From assembly GCA_023393475.1 (NCBI GenBank), contig JAEWLC010000025.1, forward strand, positions 233,962 to 297,961: a stretch of 64,000 nucleotides of DNA, in the 5' to 3' direction. The stretch comes from Pseudomonadota bacterium. GTDB taxonomy: Bacteria > Pseudomonadota > Alphaproteobacteria > Rhizobiales > Devosiaceae. Below the pieces are notes generated by a model. The model searched no databases. It was not told the DNA's origin and saw nothing but the letters and a program-made list of their open reading frames with translations. The position numbers were made by a program, and so were the translations under genes. Below are positions 23,337-31,985 of the stretch, one piece after another. The stretch's first letter is position 1. Each line of letters starts with the position of its first letter.

Positions 23337-24332
23337 CTAGTGGCCGGCTGCTGCATCCCGCTTGAACAGGCCACGGATCGCGCGCCAGGCGGGCGCGATC
23401 ACCTTACCCATGATCGGGATCAGCAGGAAGCCGAGCACGAGGCCCAGCAAGAGGTCCGCCGCGACGGTCGCCAATCCGCCCAGGAAGCCCCCGATCTGCG
23501 GCATCAGCTCTTCGGCCCAGTGGGCGAAGGCCTCGATGCCATGCTCGATGAAGCCGAGGCCGAACCCGTCGAGGCCGTGGGCGACGATGCCGGCACCGAC
23601 CCAGATCATGGCGGCGGTGCCGACGATGCTGAGCAACTGCATGACCACCGGCATGGCGCGGAGAATGCCGCGGCCGAAAGCGCGGCCCGCGCCGGTGCGA
23701 GCGGTGCTGGCGAGAGCGAGCCCGATGTCGTCGGCCTTCACGATCAGGGCCACCGCGCCATAGACCGCGGCGGTGATGCCGAAGGCCACGACGATCAGCA
23801 CCAGGATTTCCTCCCACAGCGGCAGGTCGGGCAGGGCGGCCAGTGCGATGGTCATGATCTCGGCGGAGAGGATGAAGTCGGTCTGGATGGCGCCGGCGAT
23901 GCGCTCTTCCTCGAGTTTCTTGGGGTCAGTGTCCTCGGGCGCCTCGGCCTCATGCTCATGCTCGTGCGCAGCGTGCGGGAACAGCGCCGCATAGACCTTC
24001 TCTGCGCCCTCGTAGCAGAGATAGAGGCCGCCGAGCATGAGCAGCGGCGTGATCAGCCAGGGCGCGAACAGGCTAAGCGCGACGGCGGCCGGCAGCAGGA
24101 TCAGCAGCTTGTTGCGGATCGAGCCGAGCGCGATCTTCCACACGATCGGCAGTTCGCGCTCTGCCGAGAACCCGGTGACGTAGTTCGGCGTCACCGCGGT
24201 GTCGTCGATCACCGCGCCGGCTGCCTTGAGCCCGGCCTTCGCAGCCTGTCCCGCGACATCGTCGATCGAGGCCGCGGCAACCTTGGCCAGCGCCGTCACG
24301 TCGTCGAGCAGTCCAAGCAGGCCAACACTCAT
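23337..24332 (-). CDS. DUF808 (YedI-like) membrane protein
   Basis: A 331-residue inner-membrane protein of the DUF808 family. The family start MSVGLLGLLDDVTALAKVAAASIDDVAGQA is clear, followed by DDTAVTPNYVTGF, a His/Glu-rich loop (AAHEHEHEAEAPEDTDPKK) and several hydrophobic segments. The family is widespread and has no established function. GAGGA precedes the ATG. It is co-directional with the LysE-type gene. Confidence 0.9.
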   Translation of the reverse strand: MSVGLLGLLDDVTALAKVAAASIDDVAGQAAKAGLKAAGAVIDDTAVTPNYVTGFSAERELPIVWKIALGSIRNKLLILLPAAVALSLFAPWLITPLLMLGGLYLCYEGAEKVYAALFPHAAHEHEHEAEAPEDTDPKKLEEERIAGAIQTDFILSAEIMTIALAALPDLPLWEEILVLIVVAFGITAAVYGAVALIVKADDIGLALASTARTGAGRAFGRGILRAMPVVMQLLSIVGTAAMIWVGAGIVAHGLDGFGLGFIEHGIEAFAHWAEELMPQIGGFLGGLATVAADLLLGLVLGFLLIPIMGKVIAPAWRAIRGLFKRDAAAGH

Positions 24333-24454
24333 CTCGAATCCTCTGGTTCAGCGCACCATGCCAGTCCTCGGGCCGGGCGCATACAGCCCGCATGGGGCTG
24401 TCATCAACGCGAGCGCGGCGCTAAAGCTGCGCGGCAAGCGACAAGGAGACTGCG

Positions 24455-25123
24455 ATGCTGCCCTGGGTAGAACTCGGCCGGGCCAAGGTGCCGGGCGGCG
24501 GTGAGTTCCGGCTGATGCAGCGGGGCACCGAGTTCACCATCTTCGCCGGGACGATCGGCCTGATGAGCAGCCGGCAGGCGGGCTCGGAGGAGGCGATGGC
24601 CAACATCGCGGCCGAGCGCGTCGGCACCCGGCCGAAGGCGCGCATACTGATCGGCGGCCTCGGCATGGGCTTTACCCTTCGCGCGGCGCTGGCGCAGTTT
24701 CGCCCCGACGCCGAGATCGTTGTCGCCGAACTCGTGCCGGAGATCGCCCGGACCTGGGCCCGCGGGCCGCTGGCCCACATCCACGGCACGGGCCTTGATG
24801 ATCCCCGCCTGACGCTTCGCGTAGGCGATGTCGGCAACGTCATGACCGGCGACGCCCAGAAGTTCGACGCCATCCTGCTCGACGTCGACAACGGCCCCGA
24901 GGGCCTGTCCCGGCCCGGCAACGACGCGCTCTACAGCCACAACGGTATCGCCAAGGCCAAGGCCGCCCTCCGCCCCGGCGGCATGCTCGCCGTCTGGTCG
25001 GTCGCCCCCGACCCGCACTTCACCAAGCGCCTCCAGCAGTCCGGTCTCAAGGTCGAGGAACTGAAGGCGCGGGCGCACGGCGGGAAGGGCGCGAGGCATA
25101 TGATCTGGGTGGGGACGAAGTAG
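24455..25123 (+). CDS. Spermidine-synthase-like methyltransferase-fold protein
   Basis: A 222-residue soluble protein of the spermidine synthase/SAM-binding fold. Glycine loop ILIGGLGMGFTLRAALA (about residues 63-80), acidic strand end EIVVAELVP, then VGDV and the LLDVDNGPEGLS motif. The polyamine active-site residues cannot be checked from motifs alone, so an aminopropyltransferase role is uncertain; many members of this short group are uncharacterised. AAGGAG 7 bases before ATG supports the start. It is divergent from the DUF808 gene. Confidence 0.8.
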   Translation: MLPWVELGRAKVPGGGEFRLMQRGTEFTIFAGTIGLMSSRQAGSEEAMANIAAERVGTRPKARILIGGLGMGFTLRAALAQFRPDAEIVVAELVPEIARTWARGPLAHIHGTGLDDPRLTLRVGDVGNVMTGDAQKFDAILLDVDNGPEGLSRPGNDALYSHNGIAKAKAALRPGGMLAVWSVAPDPHFTKRLQQSGLKVEELKARAHGGKGARHMIWVGTK

Positions 25124-25174
25124 CGTCCCGGCACGGCGCTTTGGCATAGGGCGGCACGCTGCTATGGTTGCGGC

Positions 25175-25870
25175 ATGCCGCTGCTGACCCAGACACGACC
25201 CGTCGAGTCCCCGCTGGTCGAGAGCATCAGTTCGATCCGCTTCGTTGGCGATGGCGCGGTGCCGATGCGGCCCGATGGATGCTGGGACATCGCCATCATC
25301 CAGCGGGGCGACCGGCGGATGGTGCTGCGCACCGGGCTGACGACGCGGCCCGTCAGCTTCGACTATGCCGACGGCGACGAACTGCTGGTGATCTCGTTCA
25401 AGCCGCACAGCTTCATGCCGCTGATGCCCGGCGAGGTGATGCGCGACGAGGGCGTGATGCTCGAGGCCTACGGCCGACGCGGGTTCTGGGTGGGCACCGA
25501 CGTGCGCGAGATCCCGACCTTCGAGAGTGCCGACGTGTTCGTCGAGCATCTGATCCGCGACGGAATCGTGGGGAATAACGAGCTGGTGGCATCGGTGGTG
25601 GAGGGCCATCCGATGGCCGCCACGGAGCGGACGCTGCAGCGGCATTTCCTGCGCACCACGGGCCTGACCTACAAGCACTTCACGCTGGTCCAGCGGGCGC
25701 AGAAGGCGGTGACCCTGCTGCAGCTGGGCCGGCCGGCAGTGGAAGTGGCCCTCGCCCTGGGCTTTTCCGACCAGGCCCACATGATCAATTCGCTGAAGGC
25801 GATCATGGGAAAGACGCCCAGCCAGATCGCTCGCGCTGCTGCCGGCGAGGTTGTCGGAAACTTCCAATAA
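25175..25870 (+). CDS. AraC-family transcriptional regulator
   Basis: A 231-residue regulator. The C-terminal third is the AraC double helix-turn-helix domain (ERTLQRHFLRTTGLTYKHF and PAVEVALALGFSDQAHMINSLKAIMGKTPSQI). The N-terminal half carries a sensing region of the DUF6597-like type (PDGCWDIAIIQRGD). It lies 62 bases upstream of the epoxide hydrolase on the same strand and may control it. Confidence 0.85.
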   Translation: MPLLTQTRPVESPLVESISSIRFVGDGAVPMRPDGCWDIAIIQRGDRRMVLRTGLTTRPVSFDYADGDELLVISFKPHSFMPLMPGEVMRDEGVMLEAYGRRGFWVGTDVREIPTFESADVFVEHLIRDGIVGNNELVASVVEGHPMAATERTLQRHFLRTTGLTYKHFTLVQRAQKAVTLLQLGRPAVEVALALGFSDQAHMINSLKAIMGKTPSQIARAAAGEVVGNFQ

Positions 25871-25932
25871 TCGCCGACAGGGGTTGGCTACGAAGGGGGT
25901 GTCTTCAACGCAACCCCGACGGAGAGACCCAA

Positions 25933-27081
25933 ATGTCCACCACCATCACCCCCTTCACGATCGACGTATCGGCAGCCCGGTTGCAGGACCTCGAGGCGCG
26001 ACTCCGCAACACCGTGCTGCCCAGCGAAACCGATGCATCGAGCTTCAGCCAGGGCCCGACGAATGCCTATGTGCAGAACGCCATCGGCCGCCTGCTCGGT
26101 GGCTACGACTGGCGCGCCACCGAAGCGGCGATCAACCGGCTGCCGCAGTTCACCACCGAGATCGACGGGCAGAACATCCACTTTATCCATGTAAAGTCGG
26201 CTGAGGCCAACGCCACGCCGCTGCTGCTGATCCATGGCTGGCCGGGTTCGATCGTCGAGTTCCTCGACGTCATCGGCCCCCTGACTGATCCGGTGGCGCA
26301 TGGCGGCAAGGCCGAGGATGCGTTCGATGTCGTCGTGCCCTCGCTGCCGGGGTTCGGGTTCTCGGGGCCGACGCGCGAGGCGGGTTGGAACAATGTCCGC
26401 ATCGGCAAGGCCTTCATCGAGCTGATGAGCCGGCTCGGCTACGAACGCTTCGGCGTGCAGGGCGGCGATGCGGGTGCGATCATCGGGCCCGAGATCGGGC
26501 GCATGGCCCCGGAGCGGGTGATCGGCGTGCATCTCAACGCCGCGACGATGGGCTTTATCCCGTTCGGGCCGGTCGAGGAGGACGAGATCGCCACGTTCAA
26601 CGAGCGCGAGAAGGTGCGGCTGCAGCGGGTGCAGCGCTTCATGGCGGAGCACTTCGGGTTCAACGTCATGCAGTCGAGCCGGCCGCAGGCGCTGGCCTAT
26701 GGCATCTCGGACTCCCCCGCCGGCCTGTTGGCCTGGATCAGCGAGCTCTTCACCAGCTTCGGCGACCGCGTGGACGCCGTGCCGCTCGACAAGTTCCTCA
26801 CCAACTTCATGGTCTACTGGTTCACCGGCACCGCAGCATCCTCGATCCGGCTCTACTACGAGAACGCCCATGATCCGGATGCCTGGTCGCCCAAGGCCAA
26901 CTCGGGGGTGCCGACCGGCGTTGCAGTGTTCGGCTATGACGAGGTGCCGATCCGCCGCTACGGGGAGACCAGCAACACCATCGTGCGCTGGACCGAGTTC
27001 GACGTGGGAGGGCACTACGCTGTGCTGGAAGTGCCCGAGGTGTGGACGGGCGATGTCCGGGCGTTCTTCGCCGCCCTCTGA
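25933..27081 (+). CDS. Epoxide hydrolase (EHN domain)
   Basis: A 382-residue alpha/beta hydrolase with an N-terminal epoxide-hydrolase (EHN) domain (residues 5-110, with GYDWRATEAAINRLPQF). The oxyanion motif is HGWPGS, the nucleophile aspartate is in QGGDAGA, and the catalytic histidine in the late GGHYAVLE segment. These enzymes open epoxides to diols through an aspartyl ester. No signal peptide. GGAGAG precedes the ATG. The downstream hairpin terminates it from one side and glnA from the other. Confidence 0.9.
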   Translation: MSTTITPFTIDVSAARLQDLEARLRNTVLPSETDASSFSQGPTNAYVQNAIGRLLGGYDWRATEAAINRLPQFTTEIDGQNIHFIHVKSAEANATPLLLIHGWPGSIVEFLDVIGPLTDPVAHGGKAEDAFDVVVPSLPGFGFSGPTREAGWNNVRIGKAFIELMSRLGYERFGVQGGDAGAIIGPEIGRMAPERVIGVHLNAATMGFIPFGPVEEDEIATFNEREKVRLQRVQRFMAEHFGFNVMQSSRPQALAYGISDSPAGLLAWISELFTSFGDRVDAVPLDKFLTNFMVYWFTGTAASSIRLYYENAHDPDAWSPKANSGVPTGVAVFGYDEVPIRRYGETSNTIVRWTEFDVGGHYAVLEVPEVWTGDVRAFFAAL

Positions 27082-27094
27082 CAGCACAAAAAGA

Positions 27095-27120
27095 GAAAGG
27101 GCCCCGAGTGGGGCCCTTTC
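27095..27120. terminator. Bidirectional terminator between epoxide hydrolase and glnA
   Basis: GAAAGGGCCCC-GAGT-GGGGCCCTTTC, an 11-bp perfect stem. On the minus strand it is followed by a T-rich run (CTTTTT), so it mainly ends glnA transcription; on the plus strand it ends in TTTC. The same stem sequence recurs at 42405-42431. Confidence 0.88.
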
Positions 27121-27142
27121 GATTCAGTCGTCGATCCGGCGC

Positions 27143-28552
27143 TTAGGCCGAGTAGTACATCTCGTACTCGACCGGGTGCGGGGTGTGCTCGAACTTGATC
27201 ACTTCCGTCATCTTCAGCTCGATGTAGCTGTCGATCTGATCGTCGGTGAACACGCCGCCGGCCTTGAGGAACTCGCGGTCCTTGTCGAGCGACTCGAGGG
27301 CTTCGCGGAGCGAACCACAGACGGTCGGGATCTGCTTCAGTTCTTCCTTCGGCAGCTCGTACAGATCCTTGTCCATCGGGTCGCCCGGGTGGATCTTGTT
27401 CTTGATGCCGTCGAGGCCGGCCATCAGCATGGCCGCGAAGCCGAGGTACGGGTTCGCCAGCGGATCGGGGAAGCGCACTTCGACGCGCTTGGCCTTCGGC
27501 GACTGGCCGAAGGGGATACGGCAGGAGGCCGAACGGTTGCGGGCCGAGTAGGCCAGCAGCACAGGGGCTTCGAAGCCGGGGACCAGGCGCTTGTACGAGT
27601 TGGTCGTCGGGTTGGTGAAGGCGTTGATTGCCTTGGCGTGCTTGATGATACCGCCGATGTAGTACAGCGCTTCCATCGAGAGGCCGGCATACTGGTCACC
27701 GGCGAAGAGCGGCTTGCCGTCCTTCCAGATCGACTGGTGGCAGTGCATGCCCGAACCGTTGTCGCCATAGACCGGCTTCGGCATGAAGGTCGCGGTCTTG
27801 CCGTAGGCCTGGGCGACCTGCTGGATCACGTACTTGTAGATCTGGACCGAGTCGGCGGCCTTGATGATCGGGCAGAACTTGATGCCGAGCTCGTGCTGGG
27901 CCGAGGCCACTTCGTGGTGGTGCTTTTCGATCGGAACGCCCATCGCGCCCATCGCGGCCAGCATCTCGCCACGGATGTCCTGCGCGCTGTCCAGCGGCGG
28001 AACCGGGAAGTAGCCCTTCTTGAGGCCGATGTGGTGGCCGGTGTTGCCCGACTCGTACTCGGTGTCGTTGTTGGTCGGCAGTTCAGTCGAGTCGACCGAG
28101 AAGCCCACCTTGTATGTGGTGTTCGAGTAGCGGACGTCGTCGAAGAGGAAGAATTCCGGCTCGGGGCCGAAGTAGACGCTGTCGCCCAGCCCGAGTTCCT
28201 TCACGTAGGCCTCGGCCTTCTTGGCCGTGGTGCGCGGGTCGCGGGAGTAGGGCTGGTAGGTCAGCGGCTCGAGCACGTCACAGTTGATGGCGAGGGTCGA
28301 GGCGCCGAAGAACGGATCCATGTAGGCCGAATCCGGATCGGGCATCAGCACCATGTCGGACTCGTTGATGGCCTTCCAGCCGGCGATCGACGAGCCGTCG
28401 AACATCGTGCCTTCTTCGAACAGGTCCTCATCGACCATGGTCTGGTCGAAGGTCACATGCTGCAGCTTGCCGCGCATGTCCGTGAAACGAAGGTCTACGT
28501 ACTTGATGTCCTCATCTTTGATCCGCTTGAGGATGTCGGCTGCAGTGGTCAT
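27143..28552 (-). CDS. glnA: Glutamine synthetase type I
   Basis: A 469-residue GSI that makes glutamine from glutamate and ammonia, a cytoplasmic dodecamer. Motifs: FDGSSIAGWKAINESDM (grasp domain), GPEPEFFLFD metal site, GSGMHCHQSIWKDG, NPTTNSYKRLVPGFEAP, and the adenylylation-site segment DKDLYELP near residue 398, so activity should be regulated by GlnE. It is the second gene of glnB-glnA, 59 bases behind glnB, with GGGGA before its ATG. The terminator at 27095-27120 ends the operon. Confidence 0.97.
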   Translation of the reverse strand: MTTAADILKRIKDEDIKYVDLRFTDMRGKLQHVTFDQTMVDEDLFEEGTMFDGSSIAGWKAINESDMVLMPDPDSAYMDPFFGASTLAINCDVLEPLTYQPYSRDPRTTAKKAEAYVKELGLGDSVYFGPEPEFFLFDDVRYSNTTYKVGFSVDSTELPTNNDTEYESGNTGHHIGLKKGYFPVPPLDSAQDIRGEMLAAMGAMGVPIEKHHHEVASAQHELGIKFCPIIKAADSVQIYKYVIQQVAQAYGKTATFMPKPVYGDNGSGMHCHQSIWKDGKPLFAGDQYAGLSMEALYYIGGIIKHAKAINAFTNPTTNSYKRLVPGFEAPVLLAYSARNRSASCRIPFGQSPKAKRVEVRFPDPLANPYLGFAAMLMAGLDGIKNKIHPGDPMDKDLYELPKEELKQIPTVCGSLREALESLDKDREFLKAGGVFTDDQIDSYIELKMTEVIKFEHTPHPVEYEMYYSA

Positions 28553-28611
28553 TCAGTTCCCCTGTGTAAGTCTGGGTTTCATTTAGGCGGGCAGGACGAG
28601 CTCAGGCGCCC

Positions 28612-28950
28612 CTAGAGCGCGTCGTCGCCGAATTCGCCGGTACGGATGCGGATCGCCTGTTCGATGGAATAGACGAAGATCTTGCCGTCGCCGATGCGAC
28701 CGGTTTGCGCGGCGGTGCGGATCGCTTCGATCGCCTTCTCGGCGAGTTCGTCCGGGCACACCACCTCGACTTTTACCTTGGGCAGGAAATCGACGACATA
28801 CTCGGCGCCCCGATACAGTTCGGTATGTCCCTTCTGTCGGCCAAAACCCTTGGCCTCGGTCACGGTGATGCCCTGCAGACCAACTTCCTGCAGCGCTTCC
28901 TTCACTTCGTCGAGCTTGAACGGCTTTACGATAGCCTCGATCTTCTTCAT
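28612..28950 (-). CDS. glnB: Nitrogen regulatory protein P-II
   Basis: A 112-residue PII signal protein. The T-loop with the uridylylation Tyr51 (GAEYVVDFLPK) is intact, as are the ATP-binding TGRIGDGKIFV and C-terminal IRIRTGEFGDDAL. It senses 2-oxoglutarate, ATP/ADP and glutamine state and controls GlnE, NtrB and AmtB. Linkage to glnA rather than amtB indicates GlnB and not GlnK. A sigma-54 promoter lies just upstream. Confidence 0.97.
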   Translation of the reverse strand: MKKIEAIVKPFKLDEVKEALQEVGLQGITVTEAKGFGRQKGHTELYRGAEYVVDFLPKVKVEVVCPDELAEKAIEAIRTAAQTGRIGDGKIFVYSIEQAIRIRTGEFGDDAL

Positions 28951-28994
28951 TCAGGCCTCCACTTCCAGCACCGGTCGGGTGCCGCCCTAGTGTA

Positions 28995-29011
28995 TGCAGG
29001 GGCCGTGCCAG
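28995..29011 (-). promoter_or_regulatory. Sigma-54 promoter of glnBA
   Basis: Read on the minus strand, CTGGCACGGCCCCTGCA matches the -24/-12 consensus YTGGCACGRNNNTTGCW at 16 of 17 positions. The -12 GC lies 46 bases before the glnB ATG. A second partial TGGCACG lies directly upstream (29015-29021). Sigma-54 with NtrC control of glnBA is established in rhizobia; no NtrC site was recognised here. Confidence 0.75.
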
Positions 29012-29239
29012 TGCGTGCCAAACGCGAAAAGCGTCAGTCAAGCAATACGCTACGCGAAAGCGCTAACAATGTAGGCGAGGGGTGAGTTTGGCGATGTGCG
29101 CAAGAAATAGGCATATAGGCTACTAAATAGCCGAAACCGCACTCCGCGCTGCACAGCGAGGCGGCATCATGTAGCGCGCCTATGCAGGGCGAACCGAGTG
29201 GCGGCGCGAAGTTGTTAGCGCCGCCGCCCGCCTCCGTTG

Positions 29240-30613
29240 TCAGTGTGCCGGAGGAATGTTGTGATTCACGCGGAAGAGGTTGTCGGGGTCGTAGCTCCGC
29301 TTGACCGATGCGAGCTTCGCGTAGTTGCCGCCGAACGTGGCGTGCAGGCGAGCCTCGCCTTCGTCGGCCATCATGAAGTTGGGATAGGCGCCGGCCAGGT
29401 CGTGCGGATGAACGTCCTGCCAGTAGCCGGTGGCCCAGTCGCGGATCGCCTGGCGGTCGGCTGGATCGGGGCTGAGTCCGACGATCACCATAGACCAGAC
29501 GGCGTCGCGCGTATTCCACGCCGTGTCCGTCGGCTGCCTGGCGTGAACGGCGCCGTCGATCGGGTAGAGGTGCATGGCCGAGAAGATATTGGCTTTGCTG
29601 GCGTGGGCGACATGGGCGCGGATCGCGGCGTCGGGCAGGGTCTTCACGAAGTCTCCCTTCCAGTACCACTGGAGACCCTTGGGGTAGAACGGGTCGAACA
29701 GCGTCTGCAGTCCCGTGTATGGGATGGGGCCACACCAGTCGAAGAGCGGCGTCGGCAGTTCCTTGCGCATCGCGTTCACCGCCGCCTCGCCATCGGCCCC
29801 GTTGTGCGCCACGAGCAGCACGCACATGATCTTGTTCCAGTGCTCCTCGGGGAATGGTGCGGTCGGCGGGATGCCCTGCAGCCCGAGAAAGACATAGAAC
29901 TCCGGCGGTGCCTTGGCCTGGAAGTCGCGATACCACCGCATGATGTCCTCGGCGTCCTCGATGGCATAGGCGATGGGGCCGCCGTAGAGGACATCGGCCG
30001 GGTTGGTCCGGAACACGAAGCTCGTCACCACGCCGAAATTGCCGCCTCCACCTCGCAGCGCCCAGAACAGGTCCGCGTTCTGCGTCTCGCTGGCAGTCAC
30101 GAAGCGGCCGTCGGCAAGGACCACATCGGCTTCGAGCAGGTTATCGATTGCGAGGCCATACTGGCGGCTGAGATAGCCGTGGCCGCCGCTTAGCGTCAGG
30201 CCCGCGACGCCGGTAGTGGAGATGATGCCGAACGGAACGGCCTGGCCGAACGCATGGGTGGCGTGATCGACATCGCCGGTCGTGCAGCCGGCGCCGACTC
30301 GTACTGTCCGGGCTACCGGATCGACCCGGACGCCCTTCATGCTGCTGAGGTCAATGACGAGGCCGTCATCGACGCTGCCGAGCCCGGGGCCGTTATGCCC
30401 GCCGCCGCGGATTGCGATCGGCAAACCGTTGATCCGCCCGAAGTTGACCGCGGCGATTACGTCGGCAACGTCCGAGCAGCGCGCAATGGCCATGGGATGC
30501 TTGTCGATCATGCCGTTGTAGAGGCTGCGTGCTTCCTCGTAGCCGGCGTCGGTGGGGCGGATCACCGGTCCACGCAGGCCGGCGGCAAAGTCGGTGAAGA
30601 TGTTCTCGTTCAT
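29240..30613 (-). CDS. FAD-linked oxidoreductase, berberine-bridge-enzyme family
   Basis: A 457-residue FAD-binding PCMH oxidoreductase. RGGGHN places the flavin-linking His73; the second attachment cysteine of bicovalent members is replaced (ISTTGVAGLTLSGG), so a single His link is expected. The C-terminal BBE motif YDPDNLFRVNHNI is present. There is no signal peptide. Family members oxidise sugars, alcohols or alkaloid-like molecules; the substrate is unknown. GGGAGAA precedes its ATG. It is divergent from an AraC-type regulator that is its likely controller. Confidence 0.9.
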   Translation of the reverse strand: MNENIFTDFAAGLRGPVIRPTDAGYEEARSLYNGMIDKHPMAIARCSDVADVIAAVNFGRINGLPIAIRGGGHNGPGLGSVDDGLVIDLSSMKGVRVDPVARTVRVGAGCTTGDVDHATHAFGQAVPFGIISTTGVAGLTLSGGHGYLSRQYGLAIDNLLEADVVLADGRFVTASETQNADLFWALRGGGGNFGVVTSFVFRTNPADVLYGGPIAYAIEDAEDIMRWYRDFQAKAPPEFYVFLGLQGIPPTAPFPEEHWNKIMCVLLVAHNGADGEAAVNAMRKELPTPLFDWCGPIPYTGLQTLFDPFYPKGLQWYWKGDFVKTLPDAAIRAHVAHASKANIFSAMHLYPIDGAVHARQPTDTAWNTRDAVWSMVIVGLSPDPADRQAIRDWATGYWQDVHPHDLAGAYPNFMMADEGEARLHATFGGNYAKLASVKRSYDPDNLFRVNHNIPPAH

Positions 30614-30780
30614 GGCGGTTCTCCCTCATCCTGGCCGGGAGGGTAGGGAACGGACGCTCGTGCGGGAATGCTCAGGCGTCCGGCTCTCTTGCTCGGTTTG
30701 CGAGCTGTCTCGTTTGCGCCGGCACAGTCGCGGGAGTAGGGTGGTCGTGAGGACTGTCGGCGGGCGAGGAGGAACGCGCG

Positions 30781-31794
30781 ATGGATGTTCTCTCCGACGT
30801 GCTGAGCGCAGTCCGGCTGACCGGCGCGATCTACTTCGACATCGACGCGGGCAACCCCTGGGTGGGCGAGTCCCCGGGCACGGCGGAAATCGCCGCTGCG
30901 ATCATGCCCGGTGCCGAGCACGTCATTGCCTTTCACATCGTTCTCACCGGGGGATGCTGGGCGGCAATGGCCGATGGCTCGCTGCCGCCAGTGTGGCTCG
31001 ATGCCGGGGACGTGGTGGTCTTCCCCACCGGGGCTCCGAACGTGCTCAGTTCCTCACGGGGCGAGCGGGGAGCACCCAACCCCCTGTCCATGTATTACCG
31101 CCCGGTCGACGACCACCTGCCGTTCGAGCTGATCCATGGCGGCGACGGGCCGGATCGCACCCGCTTCGTCTGCGGTTTCCTCGGTTGCGATACTCGACCC
31201 TTTAATCCGCTGCTCTCGGCGCTTCCGCCGCTGCTGTGCATCCCCCGGTCATCCGGCGCCCTGGGCATTACCGAGCTGTTCGCCATGGCGCTCGCCGAAG
31301 GCAAGGGAGCACGCGCGGGATCGGAGACTGTGCTCGCCAAGCTCAGTGAACTGATGTTCGTCGAAGTCCTGAGGCGGCATATCGAGGACCTGCCGGAGGA
31401 TGCCCGCGGCTGGCTCGCCGGCCTGGGCGACAGTCACCTCGGGGAAGTGCTGCGCCTGCTGCACAGCCGGCCGGCGGAGGCCTGGACGATCGACAGCCTG
31501 GCGCGGGCAGCGGGCATGTCCCGCTCGGTCCTCGCGAGCCGCTTCTCGGCAAAGATGGACGTCTCGCCCATGCAATATCTCGCCCGCTGGCGCATGCATC
31601 TGGCTGCACGCCGTCTCGAAGATCCCCATGTCAGCATAGGCCAGGCAGCCGCCGACGTCGGCTATGAATCCGAGGCGGCATTCAACCGGGCATTCAAGAA
31701 GTTCGTCGGTGTGCCACCCGGTGCATGGCGTCGCAGCGGGCATCGCCGCAACGCAACGGCCACCAACGGCGCAGAGGCCCATCAGAGCCTTTGA
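30781..31794 (+). CDS. AraC-family regulator with cupin_6 domain
   Basis: A 337-residue regulator: an N-terminal AraC-binding cupin (cupin_6; residues 1-190, HIVLTGGCWAAM, WLDAGDVVVFPTG, and FVCGFLGCD) and a C-terminal double helix-turn-helix (WTIDSLARAAGMSRSVLASRF and ISIGQAAADVGYESEAAFNRAFKKFVGVPPGAWRR). GAGGAGGAA before ATG is a strong ribosome site. It faces the flavin oxidoreductase over a 167-base spacer, a common regulator-target arrangement. Confidence 0.88.
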   Translation: MDVLSDVLSAVRLTGAIYFDIDAGNPWVGESPGTAEIAAAIMPGAEHVIAFHIVLTGGCWAAMADGSLPPVWLDAGDVVVFPTGAPNVLSSSRGERGAPNPLSMYYRPVDDHLPFELIHGGDGPDRTRFVCGFLGCDTRPFNPLLSALPPLLCIPRSSGALGITELFAMALAEGKGARAGSETVLAKLSELMFVEVLRRHIEDLPEDARGWLAGLGDSHLGEVLRLLHSRPAEAWTIDSLARAAGMSRSVLASRFSAKMDVSPMQYLARWRMHLAARRLEDPHVSIGQAAADVGYESEAAFNRAFKKFVGVPPGAWRRSGHRRNATATNGAEAHQSL

Positions 31795-31846
31795 CCTTCC
31801 CCGTTTCTTGCCATATATGCACGCGACCCGGCCGACGGGGCACCTT

Positions 31847-31931
31847 GCGGGTGTGGCGGAACTGGTAGACGCACTGGATTTAGGTTCCAGCGCCGCAAGG
31901 CGTGGAGGTTCGAGCCCTCTCACCCGCACCA
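31847..31931 (+). tRNA. tRNA-Leu(TAG)
   Basis: An 85-base cloverleaf with acceptor GCGGGTG/CACCCGC, D-arm GGCGGAACTGGTAGAC, anticodon stem CTGGA/TCCAG with loop TTTAGGT (anticodon TAG), a long class II variable arm (CGCCGCAAGGCG) and T-arm GGTTCGAGCC. The CCA end is encoded. It sits 55 bases before trigger factor. Confidence 0.96.
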
Positions 31932-31985
31932 ATCCGCCGCGGACCCCCGGCCACACGAGTTTTGAAGAGACAACGGGATACCCCA

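Noticed and set aside
30200..30520. Bicovalent FAD attachment in the berberine-bridge-type oxidoreductase
   Set aside because: A cysteine at residue 110 looked suitable, but it is too close to His73; the true position, about 60 residues after it, reads ISTTGVAG and has serine.
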